A stretch of 64,000 bases of DNA from Marisa cornuarietis (taxonomy: Eukaryota > Mollusca > Gastropoda > Architaenioglossa > Ampullariidae), in the NCBI GenBank assembly GCA_004794655.1, contig SMMW01000617.1, forward strand, positions 18,070,501-18,134,500. The letters run 5' to 3'. Numbering within the stretch: the first letter of the stretch is position 1; each line of letters opens with the position of its first letter. This document shows positions 34,969-49,200 of this stretch, in pieces. A program made the position numbers and the translations under genes. The notes below the pieces were generated by a model. The model was not told where the DNA came from, ran no database searches, and saw only the letters and a list, made by a program, of their open reading frames with translations.

Positions 34969-37900
34969 TCAGATGAGCAGGTGGACAATATATGTTCCCA
35001 AGGCAATCTTGTGACTCAAGAAGCTGAGGTCATACCATTTGGTCAGAGTGTGTTCCATTGTATAACCCTGAAAATCAAAAGAAAAACATTTGACTTAATG
35101 GTCTTCCAGCTTGTTAGGGTTCGTGTGGGAATCATTTCCCACTGACACACTACCAGAATGTGGTGGTAATCATTTCCCACTGAAACGTTACCAGAATGTG
35201 GTGGTAATCATTTTCCACTGACACATTAAAAGAATGTGGTGGTCATTTTATGATATACTGAGTGCAGCATATATGAAGTAACCTTCTTTTAGAGACTCAA
35301 GATTGTTGGGAAAGTTTTGATAACTGCGTAGCGTTTACTACTTGGGTGACTGCAGTGAGCATTCAGCCTTGTTCATCATACATTTCCTATAGTATTTAAG
35401 GTGAAGACTGTAACTGCCCTTGTGGACTAATAAAATTGTATTATACTATGCCAGTGAAAACCTCACCTCCTCCTCCTGTGTGCTACTATCAAACATCAGC
35501 CCAAGGTATGCCAGGTGCAACATAGACAGTCCCAAAAATGCTAGGTTGGTTACCATGACAAGAGGGTGGTGCTACAAAAGTGAAGAAAATATGAGTCTTG
35601 GTAACCACTGTACATTGAAATACACAGCATTCTCTGCTAGTTTTCAGATACAATGACAATGACGGAATGGAATGACAATCACATGAGCTACAGGTTATTA
35701 GATGAACAGTGAGAAGGAGAAGAGAGAATAGGTGAACAAGATAGAAAAAGAGACAGAGAAAGGCAGAGATTTGGGAGAAAGAACTAGAGATTAACAATTT
35801 TAAAAGTAGTGAAAGCAATGCAATGCAATATAAAACACTGGCTGGTAGACAGTACAAACAACAAACCTTCCAAGTAGGAAAAAAAACTTACACACTGAAA
35901 CTGATGATCGCAGGTTGCCTTACATCTCTTAGCTTGAATACAGGCACTAAATATTTTGGATAGTTTTGCTCTGAACACTGAAAGCAAAAAAATAGAACTT
36001 GAAATTAGAGGATAAAAATGAAATTATTCTTTTATATTCTTTTTAGTATCATCAATGGTTAATATCAAATGAAAGACTGTTATGGTCTACTGACTCTATG
36101 TTCATTTTCTCACTACCAAAATGTATGTTCTGATGAAATCAATACTGTGCAAATGAAACAAAAATAGAGAAAACTGCACAGTTTTCCAGTTTTTATAGAG
36201 GAGTCTGTCCTTTGACTGATATAATGCAGGGAAGAGAATGGAAGCATCAATTACAAAAGGAAATATCAGAATCTGAAGTTGGTTGGTTGGTGGTGTTTAA
36301 TGCCATTCCAGCAATAAAAGCTATATCATGGCAATCAAATTTTGAAGTGAAAAAGCCACAATCTTGGTAATATAGTAAAGGAAGTCCTTTAGAATGTGTT
36401 GCATTCATTTAATCCTTTGGCAAGTTAAATTCTTGTTCCTGCAGTGCCTAGCCCATTTGTTGGTCTTTGTCAGAAGCTATGTATGATCCTCTCCATATCT
36501 TGTTAAGTTCTCCTCCACATGGGGAAATGCACTTCATTATTATTATTTGGCAAGAAAATCAGATTGTTTCTAATCAGGACGATCACTGGCTGCCAATGAA
36601 TGTTTATGTCTGCTGTCAGGATGGGGTCAGTCTAGTCAGAAGCACAAACTATTCAAGATTTTTGCAATTTATTAAATGCAGCAACAAGTTATCAATTGAA
36701 ACAATAGGGAAATGTGATTAAAACTAATTAAGTGTACTATGGCAGCAAAAAAATCTACATCATATTAATTTAAATGTGAATGTGACTTATTATAGTGAGC
36801 TCCCATGGAACTGAATCTGTCTACAAACAGCTTTTTCAGCCATGGGCAAAATTACAAAAGACAGCACAAGAATATCAGTACCACATATATTACTGCATAA
36901 TTTATTAAACAAGGAGAAACTCACCAAATTCAACATATGAATATAATCCAAGGGACAGAAGTACAGCTGCAAGCTGGAAGTTTAAGCCCTGTACATTTGA
37001 ACAGTTATCAAAACATAAAATTAAATTGCCCTAAGAGGAAGTTTTTTGGCACTTGCAAAAGTTAAACAACTGGTAAAAAAAGTCTAAGATCTCTGTTGAC
37101 AAAAACAGATATGAATGAAGTGGAATGTTAAGTGCAATCAACCCTTTAACTCAACAATTTGAAGCTTCTTGCTCCTTCCAAAAGTAAACATGGATTTTTG
37201 ACTAACTGAGACTGAAATGCCAGAAAGAATGGTCTGACCTGGGGAAGGAGGTACCTTTGTGGTCAAGCTTAGCTAACAGCTGCCATTTGGTCCATCAAGT
37301 ACTTTCACCTCACCTCACCCAGCCTGAACCAGTCTTTCCTGCTACAGGCTAGAAGTTTTGTTTTGAGCTCTAAAGAACTAAGAAAGACCTTGCTGCAACT
37401 TGCTCACAAGAGAAACTATTCTGACAAATATCAGTAAAACAAGCTTGCAACAATGCTTTTATCATTAAAATATTAAGCAACCATATACAAAAAATTAAAA
37501 TAATAAAATGAAATAATCTTCACACGAATAATTCTACGTACATACAACCAGAGAGGTAGGCAGGCATGTGTAAGCATGCTCCCCCCCACCCAAACACACA
37601 CACAGACAAGTGTGCATGTGCATGCACAAAACATAGGCACAAAAAAACTCACATGTAGTAATGAACTTGCAGCATATGTAAAAATAACAGCAGTAAAAGT
37701 ACCATATGGTCTTGCAGACTTGAAGACATCTGCAGCATAGGTAATAAACAAATGAATAAAGAACACATTCTGGCTTTTAAAACTTTTAGAAAGCAAAGAC
37801 TCTGGTAAACATTGGACTGCATTCTCTCCTAAAATCAAACAGGCTAACTATAGATTAAAATCACAAACTGACCTTTTGTTTTAATATTTTTGAATGGACT

Positions 37901-40900
37901 GTTGACGCTTACATTGTATGACAATGCTAATAATATTGATATTATTATGACATGGGAGATATCAAGATGGTGTAAAATATAAACTCACAACACAAAGGGC
38001 ATCATTACCACACATATGAAACTTCACATATGAAACTTAAACCAGTACACAACTACACACACCTGCCCACTCACACAACTCGTCCACACATCCCTCCTAG
38101 ATGCTCACACAACTCATACACACATCCTTCGTACACTGCATACCACTGCCTTACACATTCATGCATACATACCAAAAGTACACATTCACACATGCTAAAA
38201 AAATCTTTAACAACAATCAATGCACCCACACATACCACACACAGACACACCAATAAGATCTACCACTGTACTACAAAGCTTCATTTCCATGATCTGTGTT
38301 ACATATTGCCACTGGTAGTTTTCTTTTTCAAAACATTTTGTTATACAATTATCTCGTTCATGCAGAAATTGTGTGAGAGTATTTTATGCCACATCAGCAA
38401 TGAGGACTATAGCATGGTGTAGTCCTTAGAACCCAGAACATATTTATACATATTACAGATTTCAATGACAGGGAAGCAGAAGAACACACATAAACCAACT
38501 TGGGTTAACATACATGTCTTCAGCCAGTAGTGCATAGGAAGGTTCCAATTGATCACAACCTCTACCAAAGACCTAGGAAGCTCGATAAGATGTGGCTTGG
38601 AGACAGTCAGACTCCTGCAAAGTCATGTCATGCTTACATTCAGCAATGCGAGAATGTCACTGAAACATTTTCTCATTCCTCTCTCAGCAACTTTTATAAG
38701 TAAGCACAAACGTTTCCAGGCCATTCTCTACATGGTATTATCCCTACATACTGTTTGGATTTTATTATTAATTTAAAGCTAGTGTGGTATCCAACTAATT
38801 TATCAAGTTCTATTAGGCAATTTGCTGTGTTTTGCCAAGTAAACTTGGCTGCTGCAACTGGCAGAGTCAGGCCACTTACCAGCTAATCTCACCATCCTCC
38901 CGAGCCTTCCCAGCACCGCTCAGCACTGCAGTAGCTTCTGACATGAAACTGACAAAGTAGTGGCTGAATCTGAAAGACTGAGCATCTCGGAATGCCAACA
39001 GCCAGCTGAAAAGTTTGATAAAAAAAGAGAAAAATAAAAATTTTGCATTAGCTAGCTATGTCAAAATGGGCCACACATTAATAACCTTACATAATGAAAA
39101 AACACTGCACTGCATGATCAATCCATTTAGAAACAATGATCAATGCACTATAATCCACGTTTTACAGGCAGGGGAAAAAATCTCACATCCAGGCATGGTC
39201 CAGGATCAGCCAGTGGGTTATGCAGGTAGAGTACAGCAGACACAACGCACTCAGACTGAAGCTGGAAAGACATTTCCACAGCCATCTCCATGACTGAAAT
39301 GGACACATGATCCATTTACTGATAGTATATAGCAAACAACAAAATAGCACTATTTTTAATTAAGTATACAACTGCTGTTTTTTTCTTTGAAATGACAGAT
39401 TCTTTTAAGTTCTTTGAAATAAGAGAAGAGAATCTATTTACTTTGCTATTTCCCAAAGTGAACATGTTGCATTCACATGCTGTATTGCACAATATTCTTA
39501 TTTTTCAGTGCTTTATTGTGAGACTGCTATAGGACAAAGTTCTTACCAGTGACATGCAAGAAAAACTACTGAGATAAAAGCTGTATTTCTCAACTTTTAT
39601 GCAAACATAGCAAATATGATAATCATATGAATATGAATCGAATAATCTACCGTTATAATTGTCAAGAGAATGACTATAATTACAGTGTTGACAAAAAACT
39701 GCATTGTCCTTTTTTCACCTCCATGAACACTGGCAGTTTACATAGTGTAATATGATCTCAACTAATTTGTCCTGAAGATTGCAAAAAGAAATAAATAAAT
39801 AAATTAAACAACACATATTTTTAAAAAACCTAGCTTCACCATCCGTCTCCTTTTTTGACAGGGTTTTAACTATTACAAACATTGCCTCTTTTAGGCATCT
39901 TTATCTGACAGCAAAGTTGTGAGGCTCACCAGTGGAAGAATGTCTGTCAGCAGTGCTCTGAAGTAGTCTTGATATGAGATCCAAGGTCCAAATATCACAG
40001 TGCCAACATGAAAGCAATATCCCACATATTCTACCATGTTTGGCAGATCAATTATAGCACCAGAGCCGTAGTCAAAGGCAACAGATATTATTTTCATAGA
40101 TAAGATCATTTGGGCACCTGAGACAAAACAAGGAATGCTTCATTAATGTCCTCCTGTAAATGGAGAAACTGCAGCTCAAGGTGAAATGCATACTGAACAA
40201 CAACGAAAATACAAACAACCCAAATAGTTATGTAGTTTCATTTTCATCTAGAAATGCAGATTATTACTTCTTAAATGGAGGGTAGCAAACCTGTGAAAAA
40301 AAGTACAGACACCAATGAAACATTTGTGATGACTGCAAATATGAATTTCACATCAGACCTAAACAAGTATTCCAACATAAACTGCATTAAATAATCTTTT
40401 CAATCTTGCTGTTTTTCAGAAATTGTGGTTAAAGGATAGCAATATTACCTCTTATACGATGCCATGTAGTAGGATCTACAAGCCAAAGTTCACTGTAATC
40501 ATAAAACAACAAAAAGGGCACATTCAAATTCTTGTTATAGTTAATTATGACTGATTGCTAGTGATAATTGCAGCACAATGTTTTTTGTAAGCATATGCAT
40601 CTGCATGTGCATGTATGTGTTTGTGAGAATGAGGACACATTCTCTACAAAGTGGCCAACTGGCTTTGGTGACTAGAACTCCTGTTTTGTCTTTCTATAGT
40701 CTACTAACATTAGAAACCTTAAAATGTGAGAATGATGAAAAAGCTGTCTATGAGACATAGAGTGGCTTTATTATGATCCCCACAATATCACACACACTGA
40801 TTAATGCACAGTACTCACCAAAATATAACATAAAGCACAATCAGCATTGATGAGGCCACACCACTAAGATACCGCCCCTTCGGAGCCAGGACAACGAGGA

Positions 40901-41839
40901 GGAGATAGCTGAGGCTGCAGCACACCACCATGTACAAGAAAGCAAAATCGAATACTGATCGCAGGACCATGATCCCAAATACTGCACTGGCAAAGTGAAT
41001 CATCCATGCTGGAATACTGCCTTCAGCAGGAGCTGATGACAGATAATGTAAGCCACAAGATTTACTTTCAAGTTTTTATAACTTCCTGTTGTTGACTGCT
41101 CTTGATTTCAACGAGTCTAATGGCATTTTTGGTTGCTTGTCCGCACACTCACACATACATACACTTGCATGTACAACCTACCCCCCAGTAACCAGGGTTA
41201 TCCATTGTACAGAAATATATAAAAATCACACAGAAATTACATTAATCATGTACAGAAAACTTACCCAAGGGGTTAAAATATAAATGATTTGGCAATGGTA
41301 ATCTCACAATGTAAAGGAGCTTTATGTCAGAGGGCTCATCATGTAACACATTTTATTATACCCTGGACATGACAGGTGATATTTTGTTGTTTTCAAACAT
41401 CACTGACATAAGTTAAAATACATTTTCTAAGAAAAGTGTGGCTAAGATAGCCTTGCATAACAGATTTTTTCCTATCAAATGACTCCATGCAGCTGAAAAC
41501 TAAAAAACATGACCAAAAATCCATGAAACAGATAGCACTTAGCTGAAGTATTTTTCACTTACCAGAACGCCTAATCTGCGTGATCAATCTAAAGATGAGG
41601 GACATGATTATCAAAGTGACAAGCCCTTGAGCCATCTGATGAATGGTTGGTACTAAGCAGTTCTCTATTAGTTCTGAAACTGAGATTCGGGCATACTCTA
41701 CTGGTGGTGGACGCCGCCCACTACGAATGGATTCCAGCAAATCCTCCATTTCTGGTGTCATCTCTTCTTCATCGAAGTAATCAAACATATCCATGCCATC
41801 TTCCTCATCTTCAAAGAAGTAATCATCATCGTATTCCAT
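34969..41839 (-). CDS. PORCN: Porcupine, Wnt protein-serine O-palmitoleoyltransferase (495 aa, 12 coding exons)
   Basis: ER multipass MBOAT enzyme that attaches palmitoleate to Wnt ligands. Exons (minus): 41563-41839, 40819-41032, 40449-40492, 39930-40117, 39187-39293, 38880-39005, 38514-38614, 37653-37729, 36925-36988, 35892-35977, 35467-35571, 34969-35067. All join in frame to 1488 nt. Diagnostic matches to animal Porcupine: [113 protein letters not shown] (His378 is the MBOAT catalytic His), [12 protein letters not shown] and [11 protein letters not shown]. The C-terminus is GTYIVHLLI. Residues 1-50 are an Asp/Glu/Phe/Met-rich acidic extension that vertebrate PORCN lacks. An AG acceptor four bases before the ATG shows that the 5' UTR is spliced. 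Confidence 0.95.
35130..35243. repeat. Three tandem 38-bp units
   Basis: AATCATTTCCCACTGACACA-type units start at 35130, 35168 and 35206, each ending AGAATGTGGTGGT. They lie in the last PORCN intron, 60 bases from its final exon. Confidence 0.9.
36288..36340 (-). mobile_element. Diverged partial SINE copy
   Basis: GGTGTTTAATGCCATTCCAGCAATAAAAGCTATATCATGGCAA parallels GGTGTTTTACGCCGAGCCAGCAACTAAGGCTATATCACTGCAA of the SINE at 59.4 kb. Only the part distal to the tRNA-like head remains. It sits in a PORCN intron. Confidence 0.6.
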
Positions 41840-44800
41840 TTTTCTGTTAGAGAATAAATGAAAAAATAAACCGATATTATGGTTGCTATTTTACTGAAAA
41901 AGTTTGCTAAATGGAATAAATTATTAAGCATTTTTCTTTTGAGCTGAAACACCCCATGTCATATACCACAGTATTCATAAACTTATTTTCTTGCAATCAC
42001 TCCACACATAATCAAGCTCTTCCATTAATAATTTCTTTATCAATACATTAATTTCTATTCCTTTCCTTAATTTCTTCTGGAGATCAACTTGAATTGCTTA
42101 AGAGCTACCTGCTTTAATTAATTAAAGGCTATGTTCATGGTTTAGACTTATACACCTGCACTTTGCAAATGATTCTTTTTTCTGTTCTTTCTTTCACTGC
42201 ATAATCACCAAAAGTTGTTGGTATATTGCAGACTGCCTTCATCACTCACTGCCAGTATGATCTCACTGAGCAAGATCAAACCTTTACATATCTGATTATA
42301 GGCCCCAAATCAGCTATTCATCAACTGAGAAAAAAAAATGCGGTCTAGCATCATGATGTATAAACTCAACTGAACTCTTCTGCAAAAGAACACAAATATG
42401 ATACTGGAGGCTGTAGCTTTAAACTTTGATTTAAAGGTAAAAATCAACAAAATACAGCCGTAAATAAAGATGCTTAAAGTTTCAAATAAGTCAGAATAAA
42501 AAAGTTTCGTGTAATTCAGATAAAAGGTCTCTAGAAACCTTCAGTGGGTTTTTAAAATTTAAATCAAACTACGTTTTTGATTTAGCCTTATATATTGTAG
42601 AATTCCAAGTTTCTCAGTGGCACAGTACCCTCCCAATTCCACTGCCAATCTACATCACATCACTGATCACATCCAAACGTTTATATTCTTGACAGTTCTT
42701 TGTAAAAGCTATTGTAATGTGTTTCACATGCTTTCAATATGAATTCTGTTGCCAACATCTTACCTTCTGCTTTGTAGAAGCAACACCTTTCATTTACACT
42801 AACAGAGCATTTCTCAGCATGAAAATCTTTTTCCTTAAGCAACACTGCCAATTCTTGGTGCAGTTGATGCCAAAGACTTGGCTTGATAAAACAAAAATTC
42901 CTGACTCTGATCCCTTTGCCTTTAGATCTTGAATCCATAGACAGATCTTGTTGCCCATAGAATAAGCAATAGGGAACAAAAGTCCTTCCTAATGTTTTCT
43001 GGCCTGCCTTCATACATGTGCACTGTGCCTTGTCATATTTAGAACAGGAACCACTGAATTCTTTCTTTCACTTTGTCTTCTCATTAACCAACATACATCA
43101 TACAAGCACATGCACGTACACCTCCCTAAGGCCGCCTATTCCAGCAGGTACACTTCCTTGTCTCAGCATTAAGAATAAAACTGCTACAAAAAATTAAATT
43201 AAAACTGATAATTTTCTGTATTTTCTTCCTTTGCAAATGGCAAGCACTGACAACTTATTGCATTTAGAAGTAACTTTTTACCTCTTTGGATGCTGACAAG
43301 AATGTCCTCTGATGCAGCCTCCACGTTTTGCCTTTTACATGTACATGACCTTTCCTAAATGTGTCTGCCAGTCAGGTCCAGTTCTCAGAAGACTGATTGC
43401 CTATCATCAAAGAAAGTACAAGCTCAATAAAACAAAATACCTTGAACATCTGCAGCCTTTATCTGTCATCTGTCACTTGAAAGGGGGTGTGTGTCATGTG
43501 TGGGCACAAGAAGCGAAACTGACTTTTTCATTTTCTTATGCATTTCATTTTTTTCAGGTTTACATATAGTAGTGCATGTAGTGGCATCTGTGCGCATGCA
43601 CGGATGTGTGTGTGAGAGATTAGCATTTGTTGAGTAAGTGGAGGCTATCATTAAGACATTCATGCAATGTCACTTGGCAAATAAATTAATTCTTCAGTTG
43701 TCACAAATGCTCAAAAATAAGAGGTACTGAAACATCTTTCGCCAACTTGATCCCCTCATGAGCCACTTGAAATCCAGAAATTCTGTTTCCTTTTCTTTAT
43801 CCTTTTAAGTCATAATAATGCCCTGATGTGAACTGTGAGGCACACAGAGAATGGCTTTGGGTGCATCGTAATGTTCATGAAGCTCCAAACCATTTCACAG
43901 TGTAATAACTTATACATGTCTCTTCACAACTGACGAACAAAAGGGCAAGAATTTACAGACCTATATCCAATGCTTATAAAACGTCCCTGTTAGATGCCAC
44001 TGGTGGAAAATAGGCCCCATAAGGTGCTGTGAATAAAGCAGTCACCCATGTAGAGTACACGTGGCTCGGACAAGAGCCCAGAAAGCAGCGAGTTTAAAAC
44101 TGTTCAGGGATACTGCCGAACAAACCACCACAATTCAGTATTAAGAGTTACAGAAATTACAGTCAGAGGCTCCTTGTCCTGCTGCTTGTTTTCAAAAAGG
44201 TAATGCAAATAATCCATCTTTTATCATATGAAATAAATTACTATAACGGGACACTCAGCATAAAAACAGCTATGTTGGTGGCTGGATGTGCCCACCTCAC
44301 TATAACAATCTTATTGCAACCCATGATGGACTTTTTAGAAAACACTGAAGTGAGCGTATTTTTATATGTACAATGCAGGTGTGCACTTGCACATCAGTGC
44401 TGTGTAGTGGCCATGGGAAAAACATTCAAAACTGAATCTTTGATGGTAAGGTCAAGGTCTGCATTTAGCATGCCTTAATTAGGTGGTGATGGGGGCAGAA
44501 GAGAAACCCTCTTTAGGCAGTTTCTTTTTTTAAATGGGGGAAAAGATAGAGGGGGGCGGGTGATGTCCAATGAATGAAACTGCATTATTTTTCTTACAGT
44601 CGGCAAATTATTGAGACTGTTCAAATTTACTGCTCCACTTAAAGAGCATCCATCTATATACATTATCATTGTGAATATGTAAGAAAACATGAGAGAAAAC
44701 CCACCTCCTACATAACCCCACATCCATGCACACACACAAAACACAATCTACATAATGTTCACAAATCATTATTATTTATACTCTAGAAGGCTTATTGTAA

Positions 44801-45600
44801 ATATTATGGCAATAATAAGATTTTAAAATTACTTCTAAAACATCCCACTTTGTGTATTGATTATTTATTGGAAACTGTAATACAATATGATTGATTATAC
44901 ATCAAGAAAGATTGGAGATCTATAACTTAACATTTGAAATTTGAAATAGAAGGGAAGGGTGACTAACAAGACTTTATCACAGTATCTGGGAGAAGAAAAG
45001 ACAAGATAAACCCCAAACCCCTTTCACAAACATAAGAAGCAGGAAGAAGAAAAACATCCTTATCTTTTACAAAGATAAAACTTTCACTACCTTTTTTGAT
45101 CCAGCTGGGTTATTTCTGTATATATCAAAAATGACCATGTCAGACCTGTAGAGATGACAAACACTGCGCCTAAGTGCAAACATGAAGCACCAGGACCCAA
45201 CAGCAGCAACATTGTCTGCATGTTCAGCCAGCTACACTGTTCCCAAGTGATGTTACAGCAATATTTATCTTGTCCTGTTGAAACAGAATTTGATCTTGAC
45301 GGCTAGAAAGCCTAAGGAGATAGCAAGGGTAGACAAAGAAAGTGTATGTAGATAGATATATAGTATGAGCAACAGGAAAAATATATATAGCTGTCCCGAG
45401 AAATTTGGAAGCATTCTGCCCTAAGAGGGCCGGCCAACGATGAGGCAAACAATGGTGAGATTGTCTCGAGCTGATTGTACCTGTTAAGCTGTGGCATTTT
45501 TCAGCTAAAGACCCTTAGGGCTGGCGGGTGTCAACTGACAGGGAACCAACTCCATACTGAAGTACACTTGAGCGTGAATGAACAGTTGAAGAGCACGATC
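41840..45600. other. Probable first (5' UTR) intron of PORCN
   Basis: The acceptor TCTCTAACAG at 41844-41853 (minus strand) directly precedes the PORCN start exon, so transcription starts upstream of here. The stretch is AT-rich and looks CpG-poor, like the PORCN gene body. An open 110-codon minus frame at 42681-43013 has no family motif or splice support. No other feature seen. Confidence 0.4.
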
Positions 45601-46260
45601 AACTCCAACAGCAAAACCCTTTTCGCTTAATTACGCACTCCAAGTGAAACAACAACTGTAATAATAAAGTATGTTGCAAACCAAGAGTCTGGAAGCAGGT
45701 GTCTTTAGACCACCTTGGCGTTGTGTGCGTGTGCCCCCGCGCGTATTCGAAAGGGTGGCACGTGGCAAAGAAGCAAAATCAGCACAAAAGGATGAGCTGA
45801 AGCTAATGGTGGCAGCTGAAAGAAGGCCTTGAACATGCCAGCGTCCTGGGCGGAAGTCAAAACTTTCCGCTAAGGTCAACATTGGGAAGACAGTGAAGGC
45901 GGAAAATAATGACAAGTACAATAACTGAAAACGCCAGTGTGAAGGTCGGGTGTCACACGTTATAAGGTGGTAGCTGTGTATTGTCTCTGTTCGTAATGTG
46001 GACGTCACGCCATCTAACAGCGCGCGGAGGACAGTTCAAGCTACGTGCAAAGCACTGAGTGCTGATCTTTATGACTTATACAATGAAGTGAGCTAAATAG
46101 TTACAGAATAAGGCCGCATTTTATTCAAATCGAACTCTGAGTCGCTTGGATCTTGAAGACAAAAGGGGAAGCAGATATCCAAAGAAGTGGTTACAACCCC
46201 AGTACGCGAGGCAAGAAGCGCGCGTACTAAGCGGCTCGATACTATGTAGCATGAAGTACA
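45601..46260 (-). promoter_or_regulatory. CpG-containing segment, candidate PORCN promoter region
   Basis: Within a CpG-poor region, CpGs become frequent here (for example CCCCGCGCGTATTCG near 45738 and AAGCGCGCGTACTAAG near 46216). An unmethylated CpG-rich start region upstream of a methylated gene body is the usual pattern in mollusc broadly expressed genes. No first exon could be pinned down, so this is inference only. Confidence 0.25.
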
Positions 46261-49200
46261 TTCTCTGGTTGACCCTGCTGTTCAATAGTTACCTGACCCC
46301 TTAGGAAACTGGGAATGGACGGGCAGGCAGCGAGGGTGAGGATGAGCTTTGCTCGCACGAACATACTAGCCCAGAGATAACTACATTGCTATATTTTCCA
46401 ACTACCTAAATGCTTCGGCACCAGCACACCCTTTTTAAATGTAAAACACATAAATCCAAATCAACCAAATTAACTTGTCAAAAACGCTTCTATTCAATCT
46501 CTTTACGGCAGAATATCTAAGGGTGGCCAGACAAACAGGTCTTGAGCCACGCATTGCTGGAATCGTTGGCACGTCACCCACTGATGTGCGGTCTGTATCC
46601 ACACAAATAATGATTGTACAAAAAACGTTTCTGTCAGACCTGTCACACTGTACTTCTCTCCCGACCCTCTATAGTTCCATCATATTTAGAATCAAAATTA
46701 CAATATGATTTTCAGCTCTAAGATCACAACCTCTCTTGAGGTATTTAAGTTTAAAACAGACATCTCATATTCAATTCAGGAAAGTCATTGCAAAGAATTG
46801 GTTCAATGACACCTGTAGACAGACATTGAGAAGCTAACTACAGCACAAAGGAATAAAGGCACTGAGGTGTGCTCGTACACACACACACACACACACTGCC
46901 TCCTTCCACCCCACCATATAAACATCTAAAGAAATCTGAGCTGAGAATGGGCAAATGGGAGAAATGATAACTCAGAGATCAAAAAGACAGCCTGCAATGC
47001 AGTATATAATAAGAGAAGAAAATAAAAAAATAATAAAAAAAGAAAACAGTTACAAGTCTAGAGAGCCAAGTCAGCAAGTGCACACTGACAGCTCTTAGTT
47101 CTAAAGCTGGTAAAGTACCACAACACAAGGAAATTCACTGACCTTACAAGTTATCAGCTATAGTTTTAAAGTAACTATCTTCAGTAAGGAAGGAAGCTTT
47201 GCCAGAGTTCATTTACTTTGGTTCTGCTTTCTGAGATCACTGTTTGTCCAACTCATTACATCTACATTCTCTGTTCATATAGTGTTCATAACTGCACTCT
47301 TATATGAAAAGTGGCTTGGCCAACCCACCCTATCTCTGAGCTGGTCAAACTTCAATAATAAGTGTGAAGCAAACAGCAACCTACATTCCTAGTGATAGGC
47401 ACCTCCTGCAGAGTGTACCTACCTGTCAGGTAAGGAGCAAGCTCAAGCTGAGTAAACACAATGCTGTAGTACTAGAACTAACTCAGTCATGGTGTGGAAA
47501 GCGTTCATAGCCTATGACAAAGACAACCCCCCACCTTTTCCCTCACACACACACACACTGGGTGGAAAGGGGGATGTATGAGGTGTGAACTTTGAGCTTT
47601 ACTGGGTCCCTTAGTCTACCAACTAGCTGTAGACATAGCACGAGACAGTCTTAATAAATAAGCTTCAGGAAGAGATCTTTTTAAATGTGTCAACTTTCAT
47701 CGCTGCATTATTTTCCTTATGATACAGTTCATTCTTCAAAAGAACGAGGAAACAGTGACTGGGTTGATTCGCAGGACCCAAAATGGTATATATTGAAGAT
47801 TAGGCATCAGTGTTAGTTATTGCAATCCTCTTTAGCAATACACTATTTTATTTCATGCACATCACAGTGCTAATCAAAAAGAAATGGGAACTCCATTAAG
47901 TCGGGCAGCAGCTAGCTTCATATGAGACTAATGTGATTTTTATTAACTTGCAAATTACAATTCACTGGAAGTGGCAGGTGGAAACATATGAGAGATAAGA
48001 GTACAAATTTAAAGTCTGAGAAAAGGAAGGAGAAGAAGAGAGAGAATCTGAAAAGCAGCCAAGTCACAGAAACAGGCAGATAGTCATATCAACTAAAATT
48101 CTGAATCTCACCACTGTTAAAAAACAAGAAAATATAATGGTATGCATGTAGCAGCTGTTGCATATAAAGACTTCAATGACCTAAGGAATAATGACAGTAA
48201 GCTTTAAAATCAATACAATATCTATGGAAAGACACCCTGGCTAACATGGACAGAATCTGAATTTACAAAATGCACACAGAAAAAAACTACACATCTTTAT
48301 CAAAATAGATAAAGAAAGTACACTGTCTATTCTTTCGACAACTCACATTTGTATCCATATTCAACATAACATTATTTCCAAAGGAATAATCAAATGCAGA
48401 GTTAGTGGGAGGTTAATGAAACAAATAATATTTGCTCTTAACTAGTTTATAAAGAAATATTTCTAAAACCATAAACACACATTACCTACAGTTGATAAAA
48501 ATTCGTTCTTAAGTGTGAAACATACTTTTATTTGAGACCCATGATGTGACATCATACTGCAACATTTCTATTTCATTCTTGAGTACAGTATCTGCAAAGG
48601 TCATACACATCATCTTGTGGCTTCTGAGTTTCAGTTTTCCTCTGAATTGTGTACCTAAATAATTTTCTATGGCACAAGAAGATTTTTTATCTTCCTTTTT
48701 TTATATTATCTCATAAATGCTAGTACTTGAGGCAACAGTATCTGATGCATAGATGAACAATCTGTCCTACACATCATTAACACTACAGATAACAATATGT
48801 CTAAATGTCAGTATATCTGAAATAGTATAATATTTCCTTAGAAGCAAGATTTATTTATGTATTTCTGTTTTGCTCCGTTATCTTACGTCTTATGATTCTT
48901 CCTGTTTAAAAGTCTATGAACGTAAAAACATAGGCCTACCTTAAGATCTGCTGGGATCGTTTATCGATTTTCATGATAGAGATTCGCCTACAGGTCGCGA
49001 ACAATGGATTCGCTCTGATATAAGTACTGCGATCATTTAATTATGGAATATTCATGAGTTGGAAAAAGTGGATAGATTACTCTCAGCTGGGGGTCTGAAC
49101 TACTTTCTTGCGGCAAAATCGTGGGGGTTTACTTAAGATCTTGAACTTGGAGCGTCTGGTGTGCTATACACTGCAGAGTACAATCGAAGCAAAATAGGGA

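Noticed and set aside
42681..43013. 110-codon minus-strand frame (contains KPSLWHQLHQELAVLLKEKD)
   Set aside because: The composition is somewhat protein-like, but there is no recognisable motif, splice context or paralogue; it lies in the probable 5' intron of PORCN. Kept only as a remote possibility of a decayed mobile-element piece.
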